Source of the DNA: Saccharina japonica
Taxonomy: Eukaryota; Sar; Phaeophyceae; Laminariales; Laminariaceae
Direction: 5' to 3'
Assembly (NCBI GenBank): GCA_008828725.1
Contig: MEHQ01003775.1
Location: forward strand, 1 to 64,000
Length of the DNA: 64,000 nt
Below the pieces are notes generated by a model. It was not told the origin of the DNA and did no database searches. It saw nothing but the letters and a program-made list of their open reading frames with translations. The position numbers and the translations under genes were made by a program. Below, piece after piece: positions 20,379 through 32,610 of the stretch. Numbering within the stretch: position 1 is the stretch's first letter; each line of letters starts with the position of its first letter.

Positions 20379-23006
20379 CAGGGGGTGAATTAACGGACCT
20401 GTAGGAACCGCAAACTGACTGGTCAACGGACGCGGTGTGATGGCATCGCGTCCCCCTCTCTTGTACACCACTCTTGTGATGACAAGCTTGTACCGACTAC
20501 TATCCTCTCGCGCTGTTTGTATGTTTTCTCTAGCGCTTTGTTGTTACGTGCATCGCCCGCGTGACGCACAAAGCGTCGTCACGCGATGCCCTCGCACAGG
20601 GTGCTTTTCTGTTCTGCGCGGCGACGCGGTACACTCGTCGCTCACCGGCAAATGTCTACTGCATGCGGTAGGTGATTTCCTATCTGTTGCTCCGGGACCA
20701 ACCGGCCCGGGGAAAATTATACAGCCTTGAGGCTCCGCAGGAAATATGCACACGCATATATTTTACCTGTCTGCGACAGGGACCAGGGGCGCTATATATA
20801 CATGGAAATCGCGCGGTACAGCCGTCGCTCGACGTTGTGGTTGTTGTTGTTTTTTTTGTTTGCTCTGCAGCCGCGGTAGTTTCATACCTATCAGCACCCC
20901 GGGACCCATCGGCCCCAGAAAACTGAATACCGGTGCATGAGTACCTGTCTGCAACCGGCGTCCTATATGTATATTTAGTAGTGAAATGCTGTCAAGCGCC
21001 GGCAGGAAAAAAACAAACAAACAAACAAAAAAAGCGAACAACCTTATGCAACACCATAATTGTCGGGTCTGTTGTCATGTCTGCAACAGGGGCCAGGCGT
21101 ACTATATAAAAGGTCAGTCGTGTCGCGCAACGCCGTCATTGACTGCGGCCTCTGGTGATAGAAAGGACGAGGGTGACTCCACCCTCGTGTAGCAGAAGGA
21201 CGCCACGCTTGAGCGACCGCCCCCACGATTTCGTGGCAGCGGGCGCCCCCCGTGGTGACTTTAAGCGGGCAACTGTGCTGCTAGCCGGCCTGGTAGGCCA
21301 CCGCGATCCAGGAAAACATATAAATAGACGTACCACTGTCTGCATCGAAGGTCAGATGGCATTGTATATATGTACCACACCTACAATATCTGTACCTCGG
21401 GGACCCTATAAGGGCCATTTTTATCGGCGCCATATATTTCCAAAATTTGCGAAATTTCCAACATTTGTTTTCGCGCAATTTTTTCCATTTCAATTTTTCC
21501 ATTTTTTATTTTATTTATTGGAACGTGAAGCTTTATAAACATTTAGTCCTCTGACGAATTTCCAATATTTCCAATACGTCCAAGGTTTTTATTTTTTTTG
21601 GAAAACAGAATGGAAATTATGGGAAAAAGCTGCTCGATAAAAACGACCCTAAGTGGTATGATATATTGTAGGGTCTGTTGACAATTTCTACACCGGAAGC
21701 CGGCCGTACTATATAAGTTAGTAGGGTAACGCAACGCCGTTATTGGCTTCGGCCTCTAGCGCTAGCTAGACAAGTCGAGGGTGACTCCACCCTCATGCAG
21801 CAGAAGGGGGGCGCCCCCCCTTGAGCGACCGCACCCCCCACGATTACGTGGCCGCGGCCGCCTCCCGTTGCGACTCCACAGCGGGCAACTGTGCTGCTCG
21901 CTGGCCTGGTAGGCCGCCGCCGCGAGCCAGCTATAAAAATATATATATACATACATAAACGTATCAAAAGCTGGATCGAAGGTCAGACAGCATCATATTT
22001 ATTGTCCTACACCTACACTACATGCACCAGGCACCTCATGAGTGGTACGAGATAGTGTAAGGTCTGTTGTCAATGTCTGCACCAGGGGCCGAGCGTACTA
22101 TATAAGTTAGCAGTGTGACGCAACGCCGTTGTTGACTTTGGCCTCTGGTGCTAACTAGACAAGACGAGGGTGACTCCACCCTCATGTAGCAGAAGAGCGC
22201 CACCCTTGAGCGACCGCCCTCAGTTTTTCCGTGGCGGCGGCCGCCCCCCCGTTGCGACTCCACAGCGGGCAACTGTGGTGCTCGCTGGTCTGGTAGGCCG
22301 AGCCAGCAAAACATACATAGACGTATCAACATCTGCATCGAAGGTCAGGCGGCATCCTACGTATGTACCACCCCTGCAATATCTGTATCAGGGACCTCAT
22401 AAGTGGTATGACATAGTGTAGGGTCTGTTGTCAAAATCTTCACCAGGGGCCGGACGTATTATAAAAAATTAGGAGTGTACCGCAACGCCGTTATTGGCTT
22501 CGGCCTCTGGTGCTAGCTAGACAAGACGAGAGTGACCCCACCCTCACGCAGCAGAAGGGCGCCACCCTTGAGCGATCGCCCCCACTATCCCGTGGCAGCG
22601 GCCGTCCCCCCGTTGCGACTCCACAGCTGGCAACTGCGCTGCTCGCCGACGGTCTGGTAGGCCGCCGCGAGCCAGGAAACATATAATAGACGTGTCAAAA
22701 TCTGCATCGAAGGTCAGACGGCATCATATGTAATATTGTACCACCCTACACTACCTGCATCAGAGACCTCATATATTATGTGATATGATAAAGCGTAGGG
22801 TCTGTTGTCAAATTTGCACCAGGGGCCAGGCGTACTAAATTTTGTTTTTAGGTAGTGTAACGCAACGCCGTTACTGGCTTGGCCTCTGATGCTAGCGAGG
22901 GTGACTCCACCCTCATGCAGCAGAAGGGCGCCACCCTTGAGCGACCGCCCCCACTATATTCCGTCGCAGCGGCCGCCCCCCCGTTGCGATTCCACAGCGG
23001 GCAGGG
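20379..23006 (+). repeat. Foldback left arm with five tandem units
   Basis: The recurring phrase 'gggtctgttg' starts units at 21066, 21671, 22059, 22421 and 22798. The first spacing of 605 bp becomes 367 once the MITE is removed; the others are 388, 362 and 377. Each unit holds a GAGGGTGACTCCACCCTC hairpin and a segment near 'ctggtaggccgccgcgagcc'. The last unit is cut short near 23006. No protein is encoded: frames differ between units. Confidence 0.85.
21412..21649. mobile_element. PIF/Harbinger-like MITE (238 bp) inside the foldback arm
   Basis: The termini GGGCCATTTTTATCG and its diverged inverted partner (GGGTCGTTTTTATCG) are flanked by TAA at 21409-21411 and 21650-21652. Neighbouring tandem units have 'ccctataagtgg' with one TAA, so the empty site can be read directly from the sister repeats. 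The terminal consensus GGGYCRTTTTTAWCG is shared with the 1485-2195 element. The interior is AT-rich and has no gene. Confidence 0.85.
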
Positions 23007-25085
23007 ATGGGTTTGTTCGAACACGCAGTATCAGCCTCCGCTACCGGAGTGTCGAAGAACCAACCGTTGTTTATTGTACCTAAGAGAATTTGTCATGTCA
23101 GCATCGGGGATCGGGGATCATAGAATGGAAAATTTATTTGGGACACTGGGACCCTAAATAGCCAGTACAGTAGTAGTATACTACGAGCGCACGCGTTGGC
23201 ACACCGACGCCGGCCAACAGCGAGTCAGAGTGATGTCTTGCGGAAAAAGCAGGAAGACATCCGGAAGTCGGTTGGCTAGCCAACGAAGACTGACGCTTGA
23301 GCCTTTATTAGACTGACGCTTGAGCCTGAGGTTGAGCCTCTCACTTGGTGAGCGTGTGGATGGCTATGAATATTATGCACACGGCACTTGCATCGTCGGA
23401 TCACCTGGTTTGGAGCTGGAAGTTCTGGCCGCTAGGACGACAGGAGGACTATCTGGCGGGGCCTACCGTCCTTCACATGTGGTGCGTGTGGTGTGTATGA
23501 GGTGGCTAGGTGCTTGTAGTACCAACCAGGACATGATACGGTCTGTTGTGAGACGCCAGGTGCCAGATACCTATTATGTACGAGTACAGCATTAATACGT
23601 AGTACGAGTACAGGTTGGTACAGGACACCTATCAGATAAAAAGAAACAGGAAATATGGTCCAGGCTTGGTTTCTAATTCGAGAAAGGGTGCTTTCTACAC
23701 TAATTTCAATATAGCGAATCCCGAATTTCTTATGTTCCTCTAAATGTCAGCCTGGCTTTTCATTATAATATTAGCTTGTTTCTTACTGGTACTAGGTGTC
23801 CTGTACTGCTGTATATGATGTACGTCTTACGAAAAATCTCACAGCAGTTATCCAGTGACTGTACTAGTACTGCGGTACATATCTGTACTACAGCAGTATG
23901 ATAGCTGTACATATATACGATGCAAGTATGCCGTACGATGTGAAGTCGCGTGGGTGTATGTAGGTACACACATATTCCTATTGTACATAGGATCTGCCGA
24001 CAACACTTGTACTCGTACGAATTTTACGAGTTTATTGTCCCGAATGATGCAGAATGTAGGTGTTCGCTACTTAATATGTTTCTGGGGCACCCTGATCGTA
24101 ATAGGCCGCCAGCGAAGGTATTGCCCTTGATGAGGCAACCCAATATTGCCTGGCGCGCGGTGGCTGTACCATGCCACCAGAGTTCGCCGCTGTTGAGTGG
24201 CGGTGGACGTGTTGTCACCCCCCCATGCGATAACAATCTATACTGCAGTTTATGCCACTCTGCCGACAACAATCGTGCGAGTTTATCGTCCCTAATGATG
24301 CAGAGTGTAGGTGGTGTTGTTCGGCGCGCCACGACACTATCGCGCCGCCAGGGAAAGCATTGCTCATGATGAGGAAGAATATGATACGTACTCGTGTTGA
24401 CGATAACAGCAGCTACAAATCTTTTTATGTCCGGTACGCGATGGCCGTACCAGGCTGCCAGCGAAAGCCGCCGATGTAGCGTGGCGATGGGCGAGTGAGG
24501 GTGGTGGCACCCTTCCATGCCAATGAACATAGCCTCGTACTATGATGCACGTACGAGTAGGTATAAATGATACGAGTCACATCCTATTGATACGAGTATA
24601 AAGGTGGTCCCGTTATTTTTGTTTCGCACCACTTCGTTCGTGCGCTGCTGCTGTATATAGATGTACGCGAATACTGCTGTGGTACATACTGGCGCATCCG
24701 ACCATCTTAGGCCGCCAAGGTGTTGCCCTTGATGAGGCAGGATATACTTGAGGTAGATCTACCCGCTACCTACTTTTTTATCTGGCGGACGATGGCTGTA
24801 CCAGGCCGCCAGAGACCGTCGTCGCCATCGAGTGGCGGTGGATGGGGTAGGGGGGGTTGCCACCCTCTCATGCGATGATAATGTAAAGTTCAGATTTTGC
24901 CACTCTACCGACAACACTCGTTCGAGTTTATTGTCCGTAACCAGGTAGAGGGTAGCCGATATTGTTCGGAGCGCCATGACTGTATCAGGCCACCATTGCC
25001 CCCGATGGGGCAGAATATAAGTACCCGTGTTGACGATACCAGCCACAAACGTATTACTGTTTGTCACGCTATGGCTGTACCAGGC
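23007..25085. other. Foldback interior
   Basis: I see no gene. The left part (23.0-23.97 kb) has a short tandem of 'gactgacgcttgagcct' near 23288-23327. The right part is an array of degenerate units of about 245 bp. A frame of 168 codons on the minus strand (24024-24530) runs across these repeats and is not conserved between units. Confidence 0.5.
24027..25075. repeat. Degenerate tandem repeats of about 245 bp
   Basis: The phrase 'gagtttattgtcc' recurs at about 24027, 24278 and 24925. A 'ccgccag...attgcc...gatgaggca' phrase recurs near 24106, 24350, 24711 and 24988. A further inverted copy lies outside the element at 31.48-31.84 kb. Confidence 0.65.
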
Positions 25086-27873
25086 TGCTTTTAGGGTCCC
25101 TGATACATGTACTGCTGTAGGTGTGGTACATATATATGATGCCGTCTTATCTTCGATGCAGATGTTGATACGTCTATACATACGTTTTGCTGGCTCGCGG
25201 CGGCCTACCAGGCCGGCGAGCAGCACAGTTGCCCGCTGTGGAGTCGCAACGGGGGGCGGCCGCCGCCACGGATTCGTGGAGGCTGTCGCTCAAGAGTAAT
25301 GCCCTTCTGCTGCATGAGGGTGGAGGCACCCTTGTCTTGTCTAGCACCAGAGGCCAAAGCCAATTACGTCGTTGCGTTACACTCCTAATTTTTATATAGT
25401 ACGCCCGGCCCCTGGTGCAGACTTTGACAACAGGCCCTACACTATATCGTACCACTTATATGGTCCCTGGTGCATGTAGTGTAGGTGTCGTTCAATACAT
25501 ATGACGCCGTCTGACCTTTGATGCAGATGTTGATACGTCTATGTATACCTTTTGCTGGCTCGCGGCGGCCTACCCGGCCGGCGAGCAGCACAGTTGCCCG
25601 CTGTGGAGTCGCAACGGGGGGGGGCGCTGCCACGGAATCGTGGCGGATGCGGTCGCTCAAGGGTGGCGCCCTTCTGCTGCATGAGGATGGAGTCACCCTC
25701 GTCGTGTCTAGCTAACACCAGAGGCCGAAGGTATTACCTGCGTTACACTACTCGTACTAATTTATGTATAGTACGCCCGGCCCCTGCTGCAGACATTGAC
25801 AACAGACCCTACACTATATAATACCACTCATAGGGACCCTGATGCATGTAGTGTAGGTGTGGTACATACATATGATAACGTCTGACCTTCGATGCAGATG
25901 TGAATACGTCTATGTATATGTTTTGCTGGCTCGCGGCGACCTACCAGGCCGGCGAGCAGTACGGTGGCCCGCTGTGGAGTCGCAACGGGGGGCGGCCGCC
26001 GCCACGGAATCGTAGCGGGTGCGGTCGCTCAAGGGTGGCGCCCTTCTGCGGCATGAGTGTGGATTCACCCTCGTCGTGTCTAGCTAGCACCAGAGGCCGA
26101 AGCTAGTACCTGCGTTACGCTACTAACTTTTATATGATACGCCCGGCCCCTGCTGCAGACGTTGACAACATACCCTACACTATATCATACCACTTATAGG
26201 GTCCCTGATGCATATTTTTTAGGTGTGGTACATACACATGATGCCGTCTTATCTTCGATGCAGATGTCGATACGTCTATGTATATGTTTTGCTGGCTCGC
26301 GGCGGCCTACCCGGCCGGCGAGCAGCACGGTGGCCCGCTGTGGAGTCGCAACGGGGGGCGGCCGCTGCCACGGAATCGTGGCGGATGCGGTCGCTCAAGG
26401 GTGACGCCTTTCTGCTGCATGAGGGTGGAGTCACCCTCGTCTTGTCTAGCTAGCACCAGAGGCCGAAGCCAATAACGGTGTTACACTACTGGTACTAACT
26501 TATATATAGCACGCCCGGCCCCTGGTGCAGACATTGACTACAGACCCTACACTACTGTATATCGTACCACTTATGAGGTCCCTGATGCAGTAGTGTAGGT
26601 ATCGTTCAATATATATATATAATGCCGTCTGACCTTTGATACAGATGTTGATACGCCTATGTATATGTTTTGCTGGCTCGCGGCGGCCTACCCGGCCGGC
26701 GAGCAGCACAAGTCGCAACGGGGAGCGGCCGCTGCCACGGAATCGTGGAGGGTGCGGTCGCTCAAGGGTGGCACCCTTCTGCTGCAGGAGGGTGAAGTCA
26801 CCCTCGTCTTGTCTAGCTAGCACCAGAGGTTGAAGCCAATGACAGCGTTGCGTTACACTAAGACTTTTTATATAGTACGCCCATCCCTGCTATAGACATT
26901 GACAACAGACCCTACACTATATCATACCACTTATAGGGTCCCTGATACGTATATTGTAGGTGTGGTACATACATATGATGTAGTCTGACCTTCGGTGCAG
27001 ATGTTGATGCGTCTATGTATATGTTTCGCTGGCCCGCGGCGGCCTACCTGGCCGCCAGCGAGCAGCACAGTGGCCCGGTGTGGAGTCACAACGGGGAGTG
27101 GCCGCCGCCACGAAATTTTGAGGCCGGTCGTTCAAGGGTGGCGCCCTTCCGCTACATGAGGGTGGAGTCACCCTCGTCGTTTCTAGCACCAGAGGCCGCA
27201 GCCAATACTGCCGGTGCGTGGCACGACTGACCTTGCATATAGTACGCCTGGCCCCTGGTGCAGACATGATAACAGACCCGACAATAATGGTGTTGCGTAA
27301 GGTTGTTTGTTTATGTTTTTTTCTCTGCCGGCGCTTGACAGCACTTTACTACTAATTATATACATAGCGCGCCGGTTGCAGGCAGGTACTCATGCACCGG
27401 CATACAATTTCCTGGAGCCGATTGGTCCCGGGGTGCTGGTAGGTATGAAACTACCGCTGCTGCGGAGCAAAAACAAAAACAGCGAGCGACGGCTGTACCG
27501 CGCGATTTGGTCCCTGTCGTAGACAAGTACATATATACACGTGTGTATATTTCCTGCGGGGCCTCAATCAAGGCTGTATATACTTTTTCCGGGCCGGTTT
27601 GTCCCGGGGCAACAGATAGGAGATCACCTACTGCATGCAGTAGACATAGACTGGTGAGCGACGGGTGTACGGCGTCGCCGCACATAGCAGAAAACCACCC
27701 TATGAGAGGGCATAGCGCGAGAAAAAACTTACAAGAAAGCGCGAGAGGATAGTAGTCGATAACTTATTATCATCACAAGAGTGGTGTACAAGTGGGGGGG
27801 ACGCAATGCCACCACTCCGCGTCTATTGACCAGTCAGTTTGCGGTTCGTACTGGTCCGTTATTTCACCCCCTG
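25086..27873 (-). repeat. Foldback right arm with six tandem units
   Basis: Inverted counterpart of the left arm. The phrase 'tgacaacagaccc' or a close variant marks units at 25425, 25797, 26163, 26534, 26899 and 27267, with spacings of 365-372 bp. The outer 600 bp (27.28-27.87 kb) matches 20.38-21.06 kb inverted. The left arm has about 50 extra bases near 20540-20590, including a GCGTGACG hairpin, that are absent here. Confidence 0.85.
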
Positions 27874-30019
27874 TGCTAGCGACATTCATGGATATTTGAA
27901 CAGTAGTTCCTGACGGAAGGCAGCTCCTTTATGCAGTCAATTTGGGGCTGTTGTGCTGTTCATGTTCTGGTCGCCTCTTATATGGCCGAATACACGAGTA
28001 TATTTGTCCTATTACTGAAAAATATTCCTTCGCTATCTGTGGGCCAGTGGCCGCGAATCTGCCTTAAAGCGGGCCGTGCCAATGGAACAAAGGGACACAG
28101 AGAGAGCGGGAGAGAGAGAGAGAAACACACAAACGAACAAATACGCGTATCGGGATAGCGAAGCCAAGAACATCACGTAGTGCCTTGTGATACAACTATC
28201 GGACTACTCACTTCCTCTGTTTCCCGAATGAGTGCTAGTCGGGGGGGGGGTGTAATTCTCTTGGCCCTGACACACACCCCATCTTGATCATCGCGGGCGT
28301 GTTGCCCCGTTTGATCTGTACATGTTGGGGACAGGGCCACACCTGATCCAGAGGTAGCCATCACAATAGTTGGTCTACGAGCGAACGCACAACGTTGCCA
28401 TGCCGCTTCACCCCGTCGTATTTCTTTCTGGGTTCCACCTCTGATATTTTGCGCATATCGTGTCCTTCGAAGGTGAAAACTAATTAATGACTTGAATTAG
28501 TATGAATAAATTAAAAAAATGGCGTTGTATCGTAGGCTTTGGAGAATGTACGAAACGGGAGCCGGGTGTCGCAGGAAATATAATGCTTTCTTCCCGCAGG
28601 AAAATACTGTGTTGATTTGAAGGGGCTGCGGAAAGTTTGGTCCAGTGTGTTATACTGCTTGCCCTGGCGGCAGAGTTGCGGCAATCAATGTAAAAAAATA
28701 ATATTATGGTGGTATGAATACAGCGAAGTGATGTACATGATAGGGAGTCACACTACTGGCATTGCAACGTGAGCCTCCGGAAGTACTACAAATATGCACT
28801 TTCCTGAAGAACGTAGACTAGTTTACACAATGTGGACACAACAGCCTAGCGCTCCATTACGTGCTATAGTAGTAAACTGGTGTCTAGATAAACAGGATGA
28901 ACACGATAATAATAGCAGGTATTAGCGTTGCGAGGTAACTACGTAAAGTATTTGTCAACAATGATGTACTCGTATTTTGGTGGGTCAATATATTGATGCA
29001 CTCATTCCTTGTGTAGTTTTGCTGCATGGGCGTCATGTTATGAATTGCTCCCGCTGGATCGGGGTCGACAGCAGTAATTATCAGTTGTGAGACGGCATTA
29101 GTATTCATGATGTCTTACACAGAGCCTTTGTCGGGCATTATGCGGTGCATCGTTTGTCGTTCCGAGAGACCTCGCATGCTTGCTCACGTATTATAGAGCA
29201 TGTCCATACATATTTAATTGCGAAGGGGACATGGCTATACCGTACGAAGTGCAATTAGTTTCCTGTTTTCGACAACAAGACCTAGAGTAAACAAACGAAC
29301 AAACGAACGGTGTTTTACGTCGGGAAGATGTGAGAAGAATCCTACCCGCTGTTTGGGTAACGGTGTGTGTGTCGCCATATTCATACATGCTGTGTGAGTT
29401 CAGCCTGGTGCTGTTGTTTCTAGTGGCTGGTCCCCAGTGTAGTGTGATGTGCTAGTGGCGACTACTACCGCAGATAATTTGTTGAGTTATTTGGGCATTG
29501 CATTTATTTGCCGTAATTTGCTGCGACTTGGATTCGGTGTTATTTATAATGTGGCTGGTGACTGGAGACCACTACAACAATATGCAGCGAAACTTGTATT
29601 CGTGAGAGCTACGTACAAGTATGGTAGAAAAGAGACGGTCACACCGCCCGAACTGTCGAATGCAGTTTTGACCAACCGGCGACTTGGGACTGTACGTAGC
29701 ATTGTTACTTACTTGCGGTTGGGCATGCTAATGTACGTATTTTTCTGCAAGTTGTATTTACCTGGTATCGCGTTTTTGCGCTGGACACTACAATACAGCA
29801 GTGGAGATCACCACTACGACTATGGGAGGCAGAACAAGCGTACGATTCGCACATGCGACATGTACGCAAGAGAAGGCACGGTGAATTCAACTGCGTTTGC
29901 GGTCGATCGGGATCTTAGCGGTATTGCTCGCTTCTTGTGATTGGCCCGATTGAGGATAAGATCTCTCCCTTGCAGTGATTGGCCATATGTATGATGTTAC
30001 TTGCTAGACGATTGTGGAG
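27874..30019. other. Unassigned region between foldback element and tandem array
   Basis: No recognised gene. A GA-rich stretch lies at about 28090-28140. The only frame of note is 29108-28884 on the minus strand (74 codons): Asn/Thr-rich, ending in a hydrophobic run (LIPAIIIVFILFI) that could span a membrane. It has no recognised relatives and no partner elsewhere in the window, so I do not call it a gene. Confidence 0.4.
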
Positions 30020-30830
30020 GCACCCCCCACCCCCCCTCTCATCTGTCACTCTGTTTTGACTTCCTCCACCACAAAAGCCTGCGTCTTCATTCACACCTCC
30101 CAGCCAAGATCGCCCACCACCACTGCCTACACCTAAAGCGAATGGTACAGCAAGGCGCCATCGTCTTCAACGTTTGCAGGGGACCGGCATCGTTGCCATC
30201 GCAAACGGCTACGGAATCCGTGAAGCGCCAAGGCGACACGGCGCGAAGTGTCAACCGGGTGGAGTGCGGGAAGTAATTAAGCCGAAGTCCCCACCCCCTC
30301 CCCCCATCTGTCACTCTGTTTTGACTTCCTCCACCACAACAAGCTCTGGCGTCTTCATTCACACCTCCCAGCCAAGATCGCCCACCACCGACTGCCTACA
30401 CCTAAAGCGAATGGTACCTCAAGGCGCCATCGCCTTCAACGTGTTGCAGGGGACCTGCATCGTTGCCATCGAAAATCGGCTACGGAATCCGTGAAGCGGC
30501 CAAGGCACCGGCCCGAAGTTCAGCCGGGTGGAGTGGGGGAAGAATAATTAAGCCGAAGTCCCCCCCCCCTCTCCCCCATCTGTCACTCTGTTTTGACTTC
30601 CTCCACCACAACAAGCCTGGCGTCTTCATTCACACCTCCCAGCCGAAGATCGCCCACCACCTACTGCCTACACCTAAAGCGAATGGTACATCTAGGCGCC
30701 ATCGTCTTCAACGTCTTGCAGGGGACCGGCATCGTTGCCATCGCAAACGGCTACGGAATCCGTGAAGCGGCCAAGGCACACGGCGCGAAGTGTCACCGGG
30801 TGGAGTGCGGGAAGTAATTAAGCCGAAGTC
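30020..30830 (+). repeat. Three-unit tandem array, about 268 bp per unit
   Basis: The phrase 'ctgtcactctgttttgac' starts units at 30043, 30308 and 30580. Each unit ends 'taattaagccgaagtc'. Units look about 90% identical. Small insertions and deletions shift the reading frame between units, so they do not look like repeated exons. The sequence is not seen elsewhere in the window. Confidence 0.85.
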
Positions 30831-30909
30831 GTAGGTGATTTCTACCACGAACGAAGAGCACAGTTGGCGGAAAATTCCAGGACGTACGTAACGTGCAGCC
30901 GCCCCTTTA

Positions 30910-31060
30910 GCAGAATTAATTAATTAAATGCACCTCCATATTCTTCTCCCTCTTTCGCTAAATTAATTAATTATACCCCCCCCCCTACACACACTTCTCC
31001 CTCTTTCGCTAAATTAATTAATTATACCCCCCCCTACACACAGTATAGTACAGAACAGTT
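30910..31060. repeat. TTAA-rich duplicated stretch
   Basis: A unit of about 60 bp ('ctccctctttcgctaaatta' followed by a TTAA run, a C-run and ACACA) occurs twice in tandem at about 30944-31002 and 31003-31050. No gene is present. Confidence 0.7.
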
Positions 31061-31099
31061 ATTATATATAACCCTGTACTATATGTATGTATGTACGCA

Positions 31100-31170
31100 T
31101 ACAGAGGGTTGGAGCTGGGCGGGGCACGGGGTCGGGCTCCGCCCCGACCCCCGCTCCCCACCACCTCGCC
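31100..31170. other. GC-rich hairpin, related sequence at 46.72-46.80 kb
   Basis: GGGGTCGGG and CCCGACCCC pair around 'ctccg'. The flanking phrase 'gcatacagagggttgg' recurs inverted near 46785-46800 beside another GC-rich palindrome. The two sites are parts of a dispersed short element of unknown type. Confidence 0.5.
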
Positions 31171-31362
31171 TGTGAAGTATGAATATATGCTCGTGTAGAT
31201 GACACGTTTACATCGTCTTTACGGGGACGAGGGCAGGGCGTTCCCCCCTCCCACCCCTTCTCTTGTCGCCACCTCCACCGCCCTCATCTTGGAATGAGGT
31301 ATTCACCCCCCCCCCTTCCCCGCGCTTCCCCTCGCCCGTCTGAATGACTCGGACACGCATTT

Positions 31363-31840
31363 GCCGACGGCCTGGTAGGCCGCCACGAGCCAGCAAACAT
31401 ATACATATAATAGGCGTGTCAACATCTAGATCGAAGATCAGACGGCATCATATGTATGTACCACCCCTACAGCAGTACATGTATCACATACCCTATAAGC
31501 AGCCTGGTACAGCCAAGGCGTGGCAGACAGGAATAAGTTTGTAGGTGGTATCGTCAATACGAGTACCTATATTCTGCCTCATCACGGACAATAAACTCGA
31601 ACGAGCGTCGTCGGTAGAGTAGCATAAATTGAACTGTAAATTATTATCGAAGGGAGGGTGACACCCCCCCCCGCCGCCGCTCGATGGCGACGACGGTCTA
31701 TGGCGGCGTGGTATAGCCATCGCGCGCCAGACAATACTAATAGGTAGCGGGTAGGTCTACCTACAGTATCCTGCCTCATCCAGGACAATACCTTGGCGGC
31801 CTAGTATGGTCGGATGCGCCAGTATGTACCACAGGAGTAC
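31363..31840 (-). repeat. Fragment of foldback interior and arm junction
   Basis: Inverted relative to 24.69-25.23 kb: it begins with the arm phrase 'cctggtaggccgcc' and runs into the 245-bp repeat sequence ('gacaataaactcgaacg', 'gatggcgacgacggt'). It has no foldback terminus of its own, so it is a truncated copy. Confidence 0.7.
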
Positions 31841-32100
31841 TTGCGTCCCTCTATACAGCAGGAGCGAAATGGCGTGAAACCAAAATTACGGGACCGCCTA
31901 CGATATACTCGAATTAATAGGATGTTACTCGCACTACAATCACAGCAGTACTTGCATACATCTATACAGGAGCAGCGCAACAAAGTGGCGCGAAACCAAA
32001 AACAAGTAACGGGACCACCTATATATGTATGTATGAGTATATACTCGTATTAATAGGACGTTAATCGCACTGCACGCACAAGTGCTGAACAGCAGCAGTA
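31830..32100 (+). repeat. Tandem dimer, about 115-135 bp per unit
   Basis: 'agtacttgc' with 'ctatacag' occurs at about 31837 and 31950, and 'aataggaygtta' with 'tcgcact' at about 31916 and 32052. Each unit includes 'gcgtgaaaccaaa' or 'gcgcgaaaccaaa'. No coding capacity is apparent. Confidence 0.6.
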
Positions 32101-32610
32101 CGTATTTCTGTAAATTCTCACTTCAGCGCAACGACTGGGCTCGGACTAAAAAAAGGAAAGAGCAGGGAACACTTGCTGGTGGCGCACAACCGCCGTCACC
32201 TATCCGGAAGAGTATCCCGATACAAATATGCCTCAACCAGGCACGTTGCCACGCAATCGACATAGATCATTTCCACCGAGCATGCTGGAGGATTCTTGGG
32301 ACAAGGTTGGAGGAATGTGTGAACGGTCATCTTCTCGTCTTTCTAAACTGCTAACCAATAATCGAACTCGATTTGCTTCCGTGGTCTCTAACCCCGGCAG
32401 TCATCGCCGGCTACCCGATGTACCACGCACGTACCGATTCTGGAGAACGCTGGTTCCTGCCCGAGAGCTCTGCTGGCCTCCCCGAGTCGAGTTGCGTCCC
32501 GTCCCCGAACCAGCGCCCAAACTGGGGTCCCCCACCACTGTGGTCCCCCACCACGTGGCTGGAAAAAGAAGCTTTCTGACCCTCGTACGTCAGGCAAGGG
32601 TGAAGAAGGA
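32100..32610. other. No recognised gene
   Basis: A frame of 146 codons (32228-32668, +) is open. It is Pro/Arg-rich, resembles nothing I know and has no paralogue in the window. I cannot support it as a gene. Confidence 0.3.

Larger units (their letters stand above)
20379..27873. mobile_element. Foldback-type element, 7.5 kb, with repeat-array arms
   Basis: The outermost 20 bases on both sides are CAGGGGGTGAAWTAACGGAC. From there two arms of about 2.6 and 2.8 kb run inward as inverted copies of each other, at about 80-85% by eye. First comes a 650-bp unique part, then five (left) or six (right) tandem units of about 367 bp. The middle 2.1 kb has its own repeats and no transposase. Long inverted arms built of tandem repeats are the hallmark of foldback elements. 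No 8- or 9-bp target duplication is visible at the ends, so the transposase superfamily is not known; the CAGGG start resembles some hAT termini. A 238-bp MITE sits in the left arm. Confidence 0.75.

Noticed and set aside
21066..27280. CRISPR-like regular repeats
   Set aside because: The units are about 367 bp with no distinct short spacers, occur in inverted arms, and the genome is eukaryotic.
20371..27881. 8-bp hAT-type target duplication around the foldback element
   Set aside because: The 8 bases outside the CAGGG ends (gagggggt on the left, tgctagcg on the right) do not match.
29449..29940. 163-codon plus-strand frame
   Set aside because: It starts only with GTG, shows no known domain and has no paralogue in the window.
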